From AP-15 sp963702685 (lineage in GTDB: Bacteria; Pseudomonadota; Alphaproteobacteria; ATCC43930; CGMCC-115725): DNA of 64,000 nt. The stretch covers positions 619,595 to 683,594 of the forward strand of contig CAVPDQ010000014.1 of NCBI GenBank assembly GCA_963702685.1, read 5' to 3'. The notes beneath the pieces were generated by a model, which saw only the letters and a program-made list of their open reading frames with translations, was not told where the DNA came from and ran no database searches. Position 1 is the stretch's first letter. Each line of letters begins with the position of its first letter. Of this stretch, positions 34,795 through 44,357 are shown piece by piece. The position numbers were made by a program, and so were the translations under genes.

Positions 34795-36576
34795 TCAGTC
34801 GGGCAGGTTCGCCATACGCAGGAAATCGAGCTCGCGCTGCAGCCGCGCTGCATCGGCAAACCGGATCTTGCGCAATGTGCCGATGCGAAAGCCCGGCGCT
34901 GCGCGAACCAGCCGGCGCACCGCCTCGGCCGCATCGCCGGTCCGGCCGAGCCGCGCCGCGCCCAGCGCCAAAACGCAATAGGAAAAAGCAAAATGCTGGT
35001 TGCCCTCGATCGCCTTTTGCGCATGGGCGACCGCCTCCTCGGGGCGCCCGGTAAGCAGAGAGGCGAGCGCCAGCGCCAGCCAGGCGTGATAGACGAGCGG
35101 CTCCAACGGGCTCAGGCGCAACGCCTTTTCGGCATGCTCGACGGCCGCCGCATAGGCGCCGCACAGGCACCGCGTCAACGCGTCGAAACCGAGCACCAGC
35201 GCTGAATTGCCATAGATCATGACGGCGCGGTCGACCGCCGCCAGCGCCAAATCATGATCGCGGGTCAGGACCGCCCGCACCGCCCCGGCGACAACGAGCG
35301 CCAGCGGCACATCGCCGCCTTGCGCGATCGCCAGCCGGGCGAGGCGCTTGGCGGTTTCGCGGTCCTCCTCCTGCGCGCCCGGCCAGCCCATCAGGTGCCG
35401 CTGCTGGCGACACCAGGCGGCGAGCGCATTGGCGCTCGGATAGTCGGGGTCGATCGCCAACGCCCGCGCCAAGAGCCGCATCGCCTCGGCATTGTCCTCG
35501 GCGGTTTCGGCGAAGGCGGGGACGGACGCGCGCAGCACCAGATCGTAAACGTCCTGGCCGGCTTCCGGCTTGTGCCGGGCGCGCTCGACCTCGGTCGTGC
35601 GCAGGATCGGGCCGACCGACCCGATCACCGCTTCGACGATGCGATCTTGCAGATCGAACGAATCGCCGAGGCTGCCGTCGAACCGCTCCGCCCACAAGCC
35701 CCGGCCGGTTTCCGCCTCGACCAGCTGGCAGCTGATGCGCACGCGGCCACCCGCCTGGCGCAGGCTGCCTTCGACCAGATAGCGGACCCCGAGGTCGCGC
35801 GCCACCTGGCGCGAGTTGACCGTCCGGTTCTTGTAGCTGAAGCTGGTGTTGCGCGCGACGACCGAAAACCAGCGCGCGCGCGACAATTCGGTGATCAAAT
35901 CCTCGGCGACGCTGTCGAGAAAAAATTCCGCCTCGGCGTCGTCGCCGAGATTGCGGAACGGCAGCACCGCGACCGCGGGCCGCGCCGACGCCGCGGGCTT
36001 GCTCTCGGGGGCCGGCGCCGGCCCGCCCGAGACAATGTCTGAGACAATGTCCGAGACAATGCGAAACACGCGGACCGGGCGGGCGATGTTGGCGATCTCA
36101 TGCTCGCCGACATCCTCGAGTGTGAGCGGCAATCTGTCGCGCACCTGGTCGCGGACCGCGCGGCTGAGATTGACCCCATCGGGCTCGGCCAGGCTTTCGA
36201 GCCGCGAGGCAACGGCGACGCCGTCGCCATAGATCACGTCGCCGTCCGAGGCGACATCGCCCATATTGATCCCGACCCGAAACCGGATGCGCTGCTCGGC
36301 GGGCCGGCGCAGCTCGTGCTCCTTGACCGCGCGCTGCATCGCGACGGCGCAGCGCACCGCGTCGACGACGCTCGAAAACTCGACCAGCAGGCCATCGCCG
36401 GCGGTGCGCACGATGCGGCCCCGATGGTCGCCGATCTCCGGATCGACGAGGTCGCGCCGGACCGAGCGCAGCGCCGCCAGCGTGCCTTCTTCGTCGATCC
36501 CCATCAGCCGCGAATAGCCGACGACATCGGCGCACATGATGACCGCAACCCGATGTTCGATCGCGCCGCTCGCCAC
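34795..36576 (-). CDS. Class III adenylate/guanylate cyclase with TolB-like and TPR regions (catalytic residues intact)
   Basis: 593 residues. The cyclase domain has both metal-binding motifs (VIMCADVVGYSRLMGIDEEG and VRTAGDGLLVEFSSVVD) and FRVGINMGDVASDGDVIYGD. A TolB-like segment (AVAVLPFRNLGDDAEAEFFL, GVRYLVEGSLRQAGGRVRIS) and TPR repeats follow. A short VSDIVSDIVS duplication lies between domains. It converts ATP or GTP to the cyclic nucleotide; the TPR part probably binds a partner. It is followed by the degenerate paralogue and preceded by livF with an 84-bp gap. Confidence 0.92.
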   Translation of the reverse strand: MASGAIEHRVAVIMCADVVGYSRLMGIDEEGTLAALRSVRRDLVDPEIGDHRGRIVRTAGDGLLVEFSSVVDAVRCAVAMQRAVKEHELRRPAEQRIRFRVGINMGDVASDGDVIYGDGVAVASRLESLAEPDGVNLSRAVRDQVRDRLPLTLEDVGEHEIANIARPVRVFRIVSDIVSDIVSGGPAPAPESKPAASARPAVAVLPFRNLGDDAEAEFFLDSVAEDLITELSRARWFSVVARNTSFSYKNRTVNSRQVARDLGVRYLVEGSLRQAGGRVRISCQLVEAETGRGLWAERFDGSLGDSFDLQDRIVEAVIGSVGPILRTTEVERARHKPEAGQDVYDLVLRASVPAFAETAEDNAEAMRLLARALAIDPDYPSANALAAWCRQQRHLMGWPGAQEEDRETAKRLARLAIAQGGDVPLALVVAGAVRAVLTRDHDLALAAVDRAVMIYGNSALVLGFDALTRCLCGAYAAAVEHAEKALRLSPLEPLVYHAWLALALASLLTGRPEEAVAHAQKAIEGNQHFAFSYCVLALGAARLGRTGDAAEAVRRLVRAAPGFRIGTLRKIRFADAARLQRELDFLRMANLPD

Positions 36577-36660
36577 CCTGCCCAGCCCCCGCTGTTTCGA
36601 TCCGGCTGCAAGGCTACTACGCGTCGGCGGCTGACGGTATCCCTGACCCGCCGGGCGGCC

Positions 36661-37380
36661 TCAGAAGATGCCGAGATGCTGGTGCAGGTCGGCGGCATCG
36701 CGCTCAACGGCGGCGGCCGGCAGATCGACCACCACCCGGCCGCTGTTCAGGATAACGATGTCGTCGGCGACGTCGAAGGCGAGCTTCGGGTTCTGCTCGA
36801 CCAGCACGATCGACAGCCCCTCCTCCTTGAGCCGGCGGATCGTCGCCATGACCTCGGCGACGATTTGCGGCGCCAGCCCTTCCGACGGCTCGTCCATCAG
36901 CAGCACGCGCGGGTTCGACACCAGCGCCCGGCCGATCGCCAGCATCTGCTGCTCACCCCCCGAAAGGGTCCCGGCATATTGCTCGCGCCGCTCGTGAAGC
37001 CGTGGGAAGGCGGCGAAGACGGTGTCGATTGTCCATGTCGCGGTAAGGCCCGCTCTCGGCTTGCGCGCGGCGACGGCGAGGTTCTCGCGCACGCTCAGGC
37101 TGCGAAAGATGCGCCGCCCCTGCGGCACCAATGCGACACCTTGCGCCGCGATCGCCTCGGGCGGGCGGCCGCTGATCGGCGTGCCATAGACCATGACCGA
37201 TCCCCGTCGCGGCGGCAGGATCCCGACCACGACGTTCATGCTCGTCGTTTTGCCTGCGCCGTTGCGGCCCAAAAGGCCCAAGAGGCGGCCCGCGCCGCAG
37301 CGGAAGGAAACGCCGTGCAAAACGTGGCTGTCGCCGTAAAAGGCGTCGATGTCGGCGACGACGAGGGCGTCATTCGCCAA
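36661..37380 (-). CDS. livF: Branched-chain amino-acid-type ABC transporter ATP-binding protein LivF
   Basis: 239 residues with Walker A LLGRNGAGKTT, the LivF hallmark ALVPQGRRIFRSLSVRENLA, signature TLSGGEQQMLAIGRALV and Walker B VLLMDEPSEGL. The frame is open further upstream, but the homologous region begins at NDALVVADIDAFYG. TTG 37380 gives the normal length and overlaps the livG stop by 11 bp. It is the last gene of livHMGF. The substrate could be an amino acid, amide or aromatic acid. Confidence 0.9.
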   Translation of the reverse strand: MANDALVVADIDAFYGDSHVLHGVSFRCGAGRLLGLLGRNGAGKTTSMNVVVGILPPRRGSVMVYGTPISGRPPEAIAAQGVALVPQGRRIFRSLSVRENLAVAARKPRAGLTATWTIDTVFAAFPRLHERREQYAGTLSGGEQQMLAIGRALVSNPRVLLMDEPSEGLAPQIVAEVMATIRRLKEEGLSIVLVEQNPKLAFDVADDIVILNSGRVVVDLPAAAVERDAADLHQHLGIF

Positions 37381-38107
37381 GATAGATCTCCCTGGTGCGC
37401 GGGTCGGCGACCACCTCGGAGCGCGTGCCTTCGACGACGACCCGGCCGAAATGCAAGACCGTGATGCGCTCGGCAAAGTCGAGCGCCACATCCATGTCGT
37501 GCTCGATCATGACGACCGTCACCTCGCGCGGGATCGCCCCGAGCAATTCGCGCACGTCGCGCCGCTCGTCGACCGACAGCCCGGCAAACGGCTCGTCGAG
37601 CAGCAAGAGCCGCGGGCTTTGCGCCAAAGCCATCGCGATCTCGACCCTGCGGCGCTCGCCATAGGCGGTCTGCGCCAGCGGCCGGTCGGCGAGATGGCCG
37701 AGCCCGACCCGGGTCAAGGCCGCGCGCGCCCCGGCGATCAGCGTCTCCTGCCGGGCCAGCCGTAGAAAGGGGTTCCAGCGCAGCCGCGACAAGCCCAGGA
37801 GCGACAAGGTGACGTTGCGCAGCAGGGTCTCGCCGGGAAAGAGGGTGATGATCTGGTAGGTCCGGGCGAGGCCGAGATGGGCGCGGCGCCGGCTCGGCAT
37901 CCGGGTGATGTCGCGGCCGAAGAGGCGGATCGAGCCGTGGTCGGCTCGCAATTCGCCGGTGATCAGGTTGAAGAGCGTGGTCTTGCCGGCGCCGTTCGGG
38001 CCGATGATCAGGCGGCGCTCGCCCGGCTCGACCGCGAAATCCACGGCAGCGGTGACGCGCAGCCCGCCAAAGGATTTTTCGAGCCCGGCGACGTCGAGCG
38101 CGCTCAT
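37370..38107 (-). CDS. livG: Branched-chain amino-acid-type ABC transporter ATP-binding protein LivG
   Basis: 245 residues starting at ATG 38107 (overlap ATGA with livM). Walker A IGPNGAGKTTLFNLITG, the LivG block LARTYQIITLFPGETLLRNV, Walker B LLLLDEPFAGL and the H-loop VVMIEHDMDVALDFAERI are present. The usual ABC signature is replaced by AYGERRRVEIAMALA (LAYGEQR in the family), which is normal for LivG. Confidence 0.93.
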   Translation of the reverse strand: MSALDVAGLEKSFGGLRVTAAVDFAVEPGERRLIIGPNGAGKTTLFNLITGELRADHGSIRLFGRDITRMPSRRRAHLGLARTYQIITLFPGETLLRNVTLSLLGLSRLRWNPFLRLARQETLIAGARAALTRVGLGHLADRPLAQTAYGERRRVEIAMALAQSPRLLLLDEPFAGLSVDERRDVRELLGAIPREVTVVMIEHDMDVALDFAERITVLHFGRVVVEGTRSEVVADPRTREIYLGE

Positions 38108-39084
38108 GCGCCTTCCTTCGATCGGGCATCGCCGCGCGCGGCACGGCGCGGGCGCAGACCCGCCGCCACCCAGCGCAGGAGCCGCACCGAGCCCGGCACC
38201 AGCCCTTCCGGCATAAAGATGACGATGGCGACAAAGATCGCGCCGAGGACCAGGTTCCAGCGCGCGATGTAGGCGCTCGCCACATTCTTCATGACGACGA
38301 CCAGCGCCGCGCCGGCGATCGGCCCGAGCAGGGTGCCGGTGCCGCCGGCGATCACCATCAGCAGCACCTCGGCCGACGCACTGAGCGCCACCACCTGCGG
38401 GCTCACGAACTGGTTGTAATAGAGGAAGAGCATGCCGGCGACGCCGCTCACGAGCCCGGAAAAGAGAAAGGCGATAAAGCGGATCATCCAAACGTGGTAG
38501 CCGAGCGCCGTCATCCGCCGCGGCTGGTCGCGGCTGCCGCGCAGGCTCGCGCCAAAGGGCGACGCGGTGAAGACCGCGACCGCCACGACCGTGGCGAGAA
38601 AGACGACCAGGCTCGCCCAGTAAAACCCGGGTGCCGTCGCCAGGGACAGCCCGAACGGGCTCGGCCGGGTCTTGATCGCAACCCCGTTGTCGCCGTTCGT
38701 AATGCTGATCCAGCGATAGGCCACACCCCAGACGATCTGGCCCAGCGCCACGGTGATCATCACGAAACCGAGCCCGGTGCCGCGCAACGCCAGGATCGCG
38801 AAGACCGCGGCGGTGGCGACGGTCACCACGAGGGCGCCGAGGATGGCGATGAAATGATCGGCGCCGCTGTTGATAAAGATGGCGCCGGCATAGGCGGCGA
38901 TGCCGAAGAGCCCGGCATGGCCGAGCGAGACCAGCCCCGCCTGGCCGACCAGCACGTTGAGGCCGAGGGCAAAGACGGCATAGAGCAGGATTTGGGCGGC
39001 GATGTTGACGTAATAGGTGTTGCCGACCCAGAGCGGCAGCGTCGCCAGCACGACGAGCGCGGCGGCGAGCGCCAGCCGCCTCAC
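38104..39084 (-). CDS. livM: Branched-chain amino-acid-type ABC transporter permease LivM
   Basis: 326 residues with about eight hydrophobic helices and the LivM signature NVLVGQAGLVSLGHAGLFGI near residue 45. GTGTLLGPIAGAALVVVMKN lies near the C-terminus. The start overlaps livH (ATGA at 39081-39084) and the stop overlaps livG. Confidence 0.93.
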   Translation of the reverse strand: MRRLALAAALVVLATLPLWVGNTYYVNIAAQILLYAVFALGLNVLVGQAGLVSLGHAGLFGIAAYAGAIFINSGADHFIAILGALVVTVATAAVFAILALRGTGLGFVMITVALGQIVWGVAYRWISITNGDNGVAIKTRPSPFGLSLATAPGFYWASLVVFLATVVAVAVFTASPFGASLRGSRDQPRRMTALGYHVWMIRFIAFLFSGLVSGVAGMLFLYYNQFVSPQVVALSASAEVLLMVIAGGTGTLLGPIAGAALVVVMKNVASAYIARWNLVLGAIFVAIVIFMPEGLVPGSVRLLRWVAAGLRPRRAARGDARSKEGA

Positions 39085-39941
39085 GGGGCCGCCCGGCCGA
39101 AGAGCCCCTGCGGCCGCACCACCAAGACGATCAGCATCGGCAGGAACAGCACGACATAGGCGAGCTCGGGCAGCAGCGCCTGGCCGAAATTATAAAGAAA
39201 GCCGACGACAAAGCTGCCGGCAAACGAGCCGAGGAGGCTGCCCGAGCCGCCGAGGATCACGACCACCAGCGCCAACGGCAGCATGTCCTGGTCGAGGCCC
39301 GGATAGACCGACAGGATCGGCCCGCCGATGACCCCGGCAAACCCGGCGAGACCGGCGCCGAGCGAAAAGACGATCGTAAAGAGGCGCGAGACGCGGATGC
39401 CGACGACACGCGCCATCTCCGGATCGTCGACCCCGGCGCGGATCATCGCCCCGAGCCGGGTGCGGTCGAGCAACGCCCAGAGGGCGGCTGCGATGACGAC
39501 GGCGACGACGATGACGGCGATCCGGTAGGTCGGGAACGCGACGGCGGCGATGCGGGTGGCGCCGCGCAACGCCGGCGGGGTCGCGATCTCGATCGGGTCG
39601 CCGCCCCAGCCCATCAGGCACAGATCGGCGATCATAAACGACAGCCCCAAGGTCACCAGCACCTGCGCCAATTCGTTGCCGGGCAGACGGCGCAGCAGCA
39701 GCCGCTCGATCAGCCCGCCGATGATCGCCACCCCGATCCCGGCCACGATCGCCGCCGGCCAAAAGCTGAGGCCGTGCGCGATCAGGCTGACCCCGAAATA
39801 GGCGCCGAGCATGAACAACGAGCCGTGCGTCAAATTGGGGATGCGCATCAGCCCGAAAATCAGCGCAAACCCGGCCGACAGCAAAAACAGCAAGCCCCCG
39901 AAGGCGATGCTGTTGCCGGCCAGCACCACCCACAAATTCAT
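39081..39941 (-). CDS. livH: Branched-chain amino-acid-type ABC transporter permease LivH
   Basis: 286 residues, ATG 39941 (MNLWVVLAGNSIAFGGLLFL). LMRIPNLTHGSLFMLGAYFG and GGSGSLLGSFAGSFVVGFL are typical LivH motifs; about eight helices are visible. No binding-protein gene precedes it directly. The nearest (livK-like) lies 5 kb upstream on the same strand, beyond toxin-antitoxin modules and a cyclase. Confidence 0.93.
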   Translation of the reverse strand: MNLWVVLAGNSIAFGGLLFLLSAGFALIFGLMRIPNLTHGSLFMLGAYFGVSLIAHGLSFWPAAIVAGIGVAIIGGLIERLLLRRLPGNELAQVLVTLGLSFMIADLCLMGWGGDPIEIATPPALRGATRIAAVAFPTYRIAVIVVAVVIAAALWALLDRTRLGAMIRAGVDDPEMARVVGIRVSRLFTIVFSLGAGLAGFAGVIGGPILSVYPGLDQDMLPLALVVVILGGSGSLLGSFAGSFVVGFLYNFGQALLPELAYVVLFLPMLIVLVVRPQGLFGRAAP

Positions 39942-40196
39942 CGCGGCAACCGCGCCAAGCCGGGCGCGCTCAGGCCCCTCCGGCGGCAGTCCGGTTCGCG
40001 TGTTCCGGTTGCAGGAATGTCGGCATCCACTGGCTGGCACCCGTCAGGAGCGGTGGCTCGGCCGGTGTTCGAGCCGGAGCCGGCGACATGCGCCCAAACC
40101 CTTCGGAATTGCTCGAAGACCGCAAATTGTCGGGCACCGATTACAATCCGCATCCGACAATGCTGTCCAGGCTTGGGTGATTGCATCTCGAAAGCT

Positions 40197-40226
40197 ATAT
40201 GGGTAACCGTATCATTGCACCCATAT
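40197..40226 (+). promoter_or_regulatory. Inverted repeat ahead of vapBC-1, probable autoregulatory operator
   Basis: ATATGGGT (40197-40204) and ACCCATAT (40219-40226) are perfect inverted arms separated by 14 bp, ending 14 bp before the vapB start. VapB antitoxins commonly bind such sites to repress their own operon; here this is inferred. Confidence 0.6.
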
Positions 40227-40240
40227 GAAAGCATCGTCGT

Positions 40241-40486
40241 ATGAAGACAACCGTGGAGATTTCGGACGCCCTTCTGCTCGAAGCCCGCGCGCTCGCGGCG
40301 CGCCAAGGTGTGACGCTGCGGGCACTGGTGGAACGCGGGCTGCGGCGCGTCGTGACCGAGACTGAGAACAACGCACCCTTCGAGCTGCGGCGAGCAAGCT
40401 TCAAGGGCAAGGGTTTGCAAGCCGAGGTTCGCGAGGCCTCGTGGGACACGTTGCGCGACCTGATCTACAAGGATCGCGGCGCGTGA
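40241..40486 (+). CDS. vapB: VapB-type antitoxin (ribbon-helix-helix)
   Basis: 81 residues. The N-terminus MKTTVEISDALLLEARALAA and QGVTLRALVERGLRRVV is a ribbon-helix-helix DNA-binding domain. The C-terminus (PFELRRASFKGKGLQAEV ... WDTLRDLIYKDRGA) is the toxin-binding tail typical of VapB. Its stop overlaps the vapC start (GTGA at 40483-40486), so the proteins are made together. Confidence 0.9.
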   Translation: MKTTVEISDALLLEARALAARQGVTLRALVERGLRRVVTETENNAPFELRRASFKGKGLQAEVREASWDTLRDLIYKDRGA

Positions 40487-40923
40487 TCGCCGTAGACACC
40501 AACATCCTCGTCTATGCCCATCGCGAGGATTCGCCGTTTCACGCAGCCGCCTTCCGGCGGCTGGTGCAGCTTGCCGAAGGCTCCGCCGCCTGGGCCATTC
40601 CGTGGCCGTGCCTGCACGAGTTTCTCGCGATTGTGACGCATCCCCGCATCTATGCTCCGCCGACGCCGCTCGTCCGCGCCCTCGACCAGGCGGATACGTG
40701 GCTCGGATCGCCGACCTTGGCGCTGCTGGCCGAATCAACGAAGCACTGGCCGACATTGCGCGCGCTGCTCACCGGCGGCCACATTGCCGGCCCCCAGGTC
40801 CACGACGCGCGGATCGCGGCGTTGTGTCGCCAGCACGGGGTGCGCGAGCTGTGGTCGGCGGACCGCGACTTCGGCCGTTTCGCCGGCCTCGCCGTGACGA
40901 ACCCGCTGGTCGGCGGCGGGTAG
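40483..40923 (+). CDS. vapC: VapC toxin (PIN-domain ribonuclease)
   Basis: 146 residues from GTG 40483. The PIN acidic residues are visible in IAVDTNILVYAHREDS, PCLHEFLAIVTHPRI, AGPQVHDARIAALCRQHG and ELWSADRDFGRFAGL. VapC toxins cleave specific RNAs, often initiator tRNA or 23S rRNA. Its end lies 7 bp from the convergent end of the large cyclase gene. Confidence 0.92.
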   Translation: MIAVDTNILVYAHREDSPFHAAAFRRLVQLAEGSAAWAIPWPCLHEFLAIVTHPRIYAPPTPLVRALDQADTWLGSPTLALLAESTKHWPTLRALLTGGHIAGPQVHDARIAALCRQHGVRELWSADRDFGRFAGLAVTNPLVGGG

Positions 40924-40929
40924 GCAAGC

Positions 40930-43900
40930 TCACGCCAACTGATCGAGCAGCGCCTTTGCGTCTTTCAGGTCGGCGGTGTCGAAGCCCTCGGTGAACCAGC
41001 CGTAGACGGGCGCGAGCAGCTCGCGCGCTTCGGCGCGCCGGCCCTGCTCGCCCATGAGCCGGGCGAGGCTCGTCGCGGCGCGCAGCTCGTAGGATTTCGC
41101 CTGCTGCCGCCGGGCGACGCCGAGCGCCGCTTCGAAGGCGGCGCGGGCCTCGTCGAGCCGGTTGAGACCGAAGAGGGCGACGCCTTCGAGGCGACGAAGC
41201 TCGGCGTCCCAGCGGCGCTGCCCGGTTCGCTGCTGGTCCGTCAATCCCTCGTTGACCATAGCGACGGCCTCGAGGTGCTCGCCCCGCCCGGAGAGCGCTT
41301 CGGCCAGCCGGGCCAAGCCGTAGTGACGCAGCCGAATGCCGCGGGGCTGACCGAGCCCCTCACGCAAGCAGGCGACAGCCTCCTTGAACTCCCGCTTTGC
41401 GGTCAGCACCGCGCCGCGCAAGATCTGCGGTTCGAGCACCAGCCCAATTCTTTGCTCCGCAGCGAGCGCTTCCGCCGCTTCGATCCGTTGCAGAGCCAGC
41501 TCCGGCTCGTCGCGATCGAGGTGCAGCATCGCGCTCATGACCAGAGCCGCTCCCAAGGTGAACGGATGGGCGATCCGCTCGGCCACTGTCAATGCGTCTT
41601 GTCCAATCGCCAATCCGGTTTCGGCGTACCCGAGCAACCAATGGGCTTGCGCTCCCATGTAGCGAGCGCACGCCCCCGGGTCGTGGCCGCCATAGAGCTG
41701 GCGGTGCGAGCGATGCCGCTCGGGATCATAGAGGCGGCGGCCCGCCTCAGAGTGTTCATGCGCGGCCGCGGGCTCGCCGGAGAACAAAAAGGTCGTCCAG
41801 GCGCTGTGGTGCGCCTGCAGGCGCAGGTCGTCGTCCGCGTCCTCCGCCGTCAGCCGCTGCAGCCGCTCGGAATAGGTGCGGCATTCGTGCATCGAGCGGC
41901 GGCCGTTGGCCGACACCCAAAGACCAAAGACCGCCGTGAACAGCCGGCGCGCATCGCCGCCTCGCTCGGCGAGCTGGTGAGCGCGGGTATAGGCCCGGGC
42001 GGCCTCGGCCGAGCCGAACCCCTCGGTCGTGACCAGCGAGAGCCCGCGGGCCAATTGCAGCTCGATCTCGCGGCCGTCCCGCGCGGGCCCTTCGGGCTGT
42101 GCCGCCAGCAGCGTCAGGCCGCGATCGAAGCGCCGGATCGCTTCGAGATGCGCCAGGCGTTCGGCGGCGTATCGTCCGGCCTTCAGCCATTGGTCGACGG
42201 CGCGCTCGGTATCGCCGGCCGCGGTCAGGTGATGCGCCAAAAGCTCGGGCTGGCGCTCGATAAGGTTCGCAAAATCCCGCCCCAGCACGGCGACGACGCG
42301 GGCGTGCAATTCCTGCCGCCGCGCCCGCAGCAGAGTGCTGTAGGCGGCGTCCTGCACCAGCGCGTGCTTGAACAGATAGGAAGAATCCGGCGCCGTGCCG
42401 CGGCAGAACAAAAGGCCGGCTTCGACGAGCCGATCGAGCCCCGATTGCAATTCCGGTACCGGGCGCTGTGATACCGCGTCGATCAGCTCGTAGCCGAACT
42501 CGCGGCCGATCACCGCGCCGATCTGGCCGATTTCACGGGAGACCGGGCCGAGCCGGTCGAGCCGCGCGATCAGCGAGGCATGCAGGGTCGCCGGGATCGC
42601 CAGGTCCGGCAGCGGGCCGGCCGTCAGCACCGCCTTGCCACTTTCGAGCACGGCCTTTGTCAGCTCTTCGACAAAGAGCGGCACGCCGTCGGCGCGCGCG
42701 GCGATCTCCTCAACGGTGTCGCGCTCGAGGCCGGCATTGCCGGCGAGCTGTTCGACGAGAGCGGCGCCGTCGCGCCCGCCGAGACGGTTCAACGCCATCA
42801 CCGTCACATGAGGCTGGCCAGCCCAAGGATGCTGAAATTCGGGACGAAACGACATGACGACCAGCATCGGGAGCTGCATCACCCGAGCGATGGTCAGGTC
42901 GAGAAGCTCACGTGAGGTCGGGTCGATCCAATGCGCGTCCTCGAACAGCATCAGCACCGGCCGATTGCGTGCCAGCGTGTCGAGCTGATCAAGCAGAGCC
43001 TCGAACAGCGTCTCGCGCTTGCGCTGCGGGCTGAGGTCCAAATCGGCGGCGGTGCTCGGCAGCGACAGCAATTCGGCCAAAAGCTGCCTTTCATCGTCGC
43101 TCGGCGCACCCGGCGCCAGCAATGCCTCCAGCTTTTCGAGCCTGGCTTCGGTGGTGTCGTCGCGCGTGAATTGGGAGGCACGTTCGAGCTGGACGATAAA
43201 AGGATAGAGCGCGCTGTCCTGATGATAGGGCGAGCAGAAATAGCGCAGCCGCGTATGCGGCTCGTCCCGGATCGCCTGCGACAGCGCCGCACCGAGGCGG
43301 GATTTGCCGATGCCGGGCTCGCCCGAGACCAGCACGACTCGGCCCTCGCCGGCTTTTGCCTGCTGCCAGCGGCGCAGCAGCAGAGCGAGCTCCTCGTCGC
43401 GGCCGACAAGCGGTGCGGCCGGCGAACGCAATGCCTCGAAGCGGCTCGCCACACCGCTCTCGCCGGCGACCTGCCAGGCGTGCTGCGGTTCGCCGAATCC
43501 GGCGAGCGGGCGCGCCCCGAGATCCTCGAGATCGAACAAGGCACCGATCTGGCGCCGCGTGCTTTCGGCGACGACGAGGGTGCCGGGCCGGGCGAGCCCC
43601 TGCAATCGGGCGGCGAGGTTCGGCGTCTCGCCGACGACGCCATGCTCCCGCGCCGAGCCTTCGCCGATCAGGTCGCCGACGACGACGAGGCCGCTGGCGA
43701 CGCCGACGCGCGCGTCGAGCGGCGCCGGTGCGGCGAGCCCGCGCACCGCCCCGATAACCGCGAGCCCGGCCCGCACCGCACGCTCGGCATCATCCTCATG
43801 CGCCCGCGGATAGCCGAAATAAACGAGCACCCCGTCGCCCATATATTTGGCGACAAAGCCGCCAAAGCGTGCCACCGTCTCGGCGACGCAGCGGTGGTAG

Positions 43901-44229
43901 ATGCCGACGATCTCGCGCAGATCCTCGGGGTCGAACCGCCCCGACAGCGCCGTCGAGCCGACCAGATCGCAAAACATCACGCTGAGCTGTCGCCGCTCGG
44001 CCTCCGGCAACGCAATCGCCGGCGCTATGGGCTCTACCGCGCTCTGAGGATCACCGAGCGCCGCGATGGCGTCGAGCAGGCGGCGGCGATGCCCGATCGA
44101 CGCGACGCCGAGCTCGCGCAGATCTTCGGCCGTCAGCCGGCGCAACACCTCCCCGTCGATGTCGTTGGCGTGGAACGCCGGCTCGTATTGCTCGAGCCCG
44201 ACCGCGCGCAACCATTCAGCCACATCCAT
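40930..44229 (-). CDS. SAM domain - class III cyclase - AAA/STAND ATPase - TPR fusion protein
   Basis: 1099 residues. An N-terminal SAM (sterile alpha motif) domain is visible in DVAEWLRAVGLEQYEPAFHA and LGVASIGHRRRLLDAI. The cyclase domain has both metal motifs (LSVMFCDLVGSTALSGRFD and YMGDGVLVYFG). An ATPase follows with Walker A VSGEPGIGKSRLGAAL and Walker B-like VLMLFEDAHWIDPTSRE, then long TPR-like helices. The start at ATG 44229 begins just before the SAM domain; an ATG at 44283 is possible. This architecture is widespread in alphaproteobacteria and is thought to couple ligand or partner sensing to cyclic nucleotide production. It is divergent from higBA. Confidence 0.93.
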   Translation of the reverse strand: MDVAEWLRAVGLEQYEPAFHANDIDGEVLRRLTAEDLRELGVASIGHRRRLLDAIAALGDPQSAVEPIAPAIALPEAERRQLSVMFCDLVGSTALSGRFDPEDLREIVGIYHRCVAETVARFGGFVAKYMGDGVLVYFGYPRAHEDDAERAVRAGLAVIGAVRGLAAPAPLDARVGVASGLVVVGDLIGEGSAREHGVVGETPNLAARLQGLARPGTLVVAESTRRQIGALFDLEDLGARPLAGFGEPQHAWQVAGESGVASRFEALRSPAAPLVGRDEELALLLRRWQQAKAGEGRVVLVSGEPGIGKSRLGAALSQAIRDEPHTRLRYFCSPYHQDSALYPFIVQLERASQFTRDDTTEARLEKLEALLAPGAPSDDERQLLAELLSLPSTAADLDLSPQRKRETLFEALLDQLDTLARNRPVLMLFEDAHWIDPTSRELLDLTIARVMQLPMLVVMSFRPEFQHPWAGQPHVTVMALNRLGGRDGAALVEQLAGNAGLERDTVEEIAARADGVPLFVEELTKAVLESGKAVLTAGPLPDLAIPATLHASLIARLDRLGPVSREIGQIGAVIGREFGYELIDAVSQRPVPELQSGLDRLVEAGLLFCRGTAPDSSYLFKHALVQDAAYSTLLRARRQELHARVVAVLGRDFANLIERQPELLAHHLTAAGDTERAVDQWLKAGRYAAERLAHLEAIRRFDRGLTLLAAQPEGPARDGREIELQLARGLSLVTTEGFGSAEAARAYTRAHQLAERGGDARRLFTAVFGLWVSANGRRSMHECRTYSERLQRLTAEDADDDLRLQAHHSAWTTFLFSGEPAAAHEHSEAGRRLYDPERHRSHRQLYGGHDPGACARYMGAQAHWLLGYAETGLAIGQDALTVAERIAHPFTLGAALVMSAMLHLDRDEPELALQRIEAAEALAAEQRIGLVLEPQILRGAVLTAKREFKEAVACLREGLGQPRGIRLRHYGLARLAEALSGRGEHLEAVAMVNEGLTDQQRTGQRRWDAELRRLEGVALFGLNRLDEARAAFEAALGVARRQQAKSYELRAATSLARLMGEQGRRAEARELLAPVYGWFTEGFDTADLKDAKALLDQLA

Positions 44230-44325
44230 AACCGCCGCCCGACATTGGCAAGCACGTGGTTCATTACATCGCAGTCCCGGCATTCTGTCGAGACGGACTT
44301 ATGGAATATCGTATCAACAAGAATT

Positions 44326-44342
44326 GTTCCCACACCGGGAAC
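44326..44342 (+). promoter_or_regulatory. Perfect palindrome GTTCCC-ACACC-GGGAAC ahead of higBA
   Basis: The arms lie at 44326-44331 and 44337-44342, ending 15 bp before the higB GTG. An AT-rich stretch (TATGGAATATCGTATCAACAA) lies just upstream. This is the position and size expected for a HigA-bound operator; binding is inferred. Confidence 0.6.
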
Positions 44343-44357
44343 CTGCTATGACATGCT

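Noticed and set aside
40042..40196. Possible additional N-terminal extension of livH or a small gene before vapB
   Set aside because: Homology to LivH begins at ATG 39941; the upstream stretch shows no conserved residues and no start signal.
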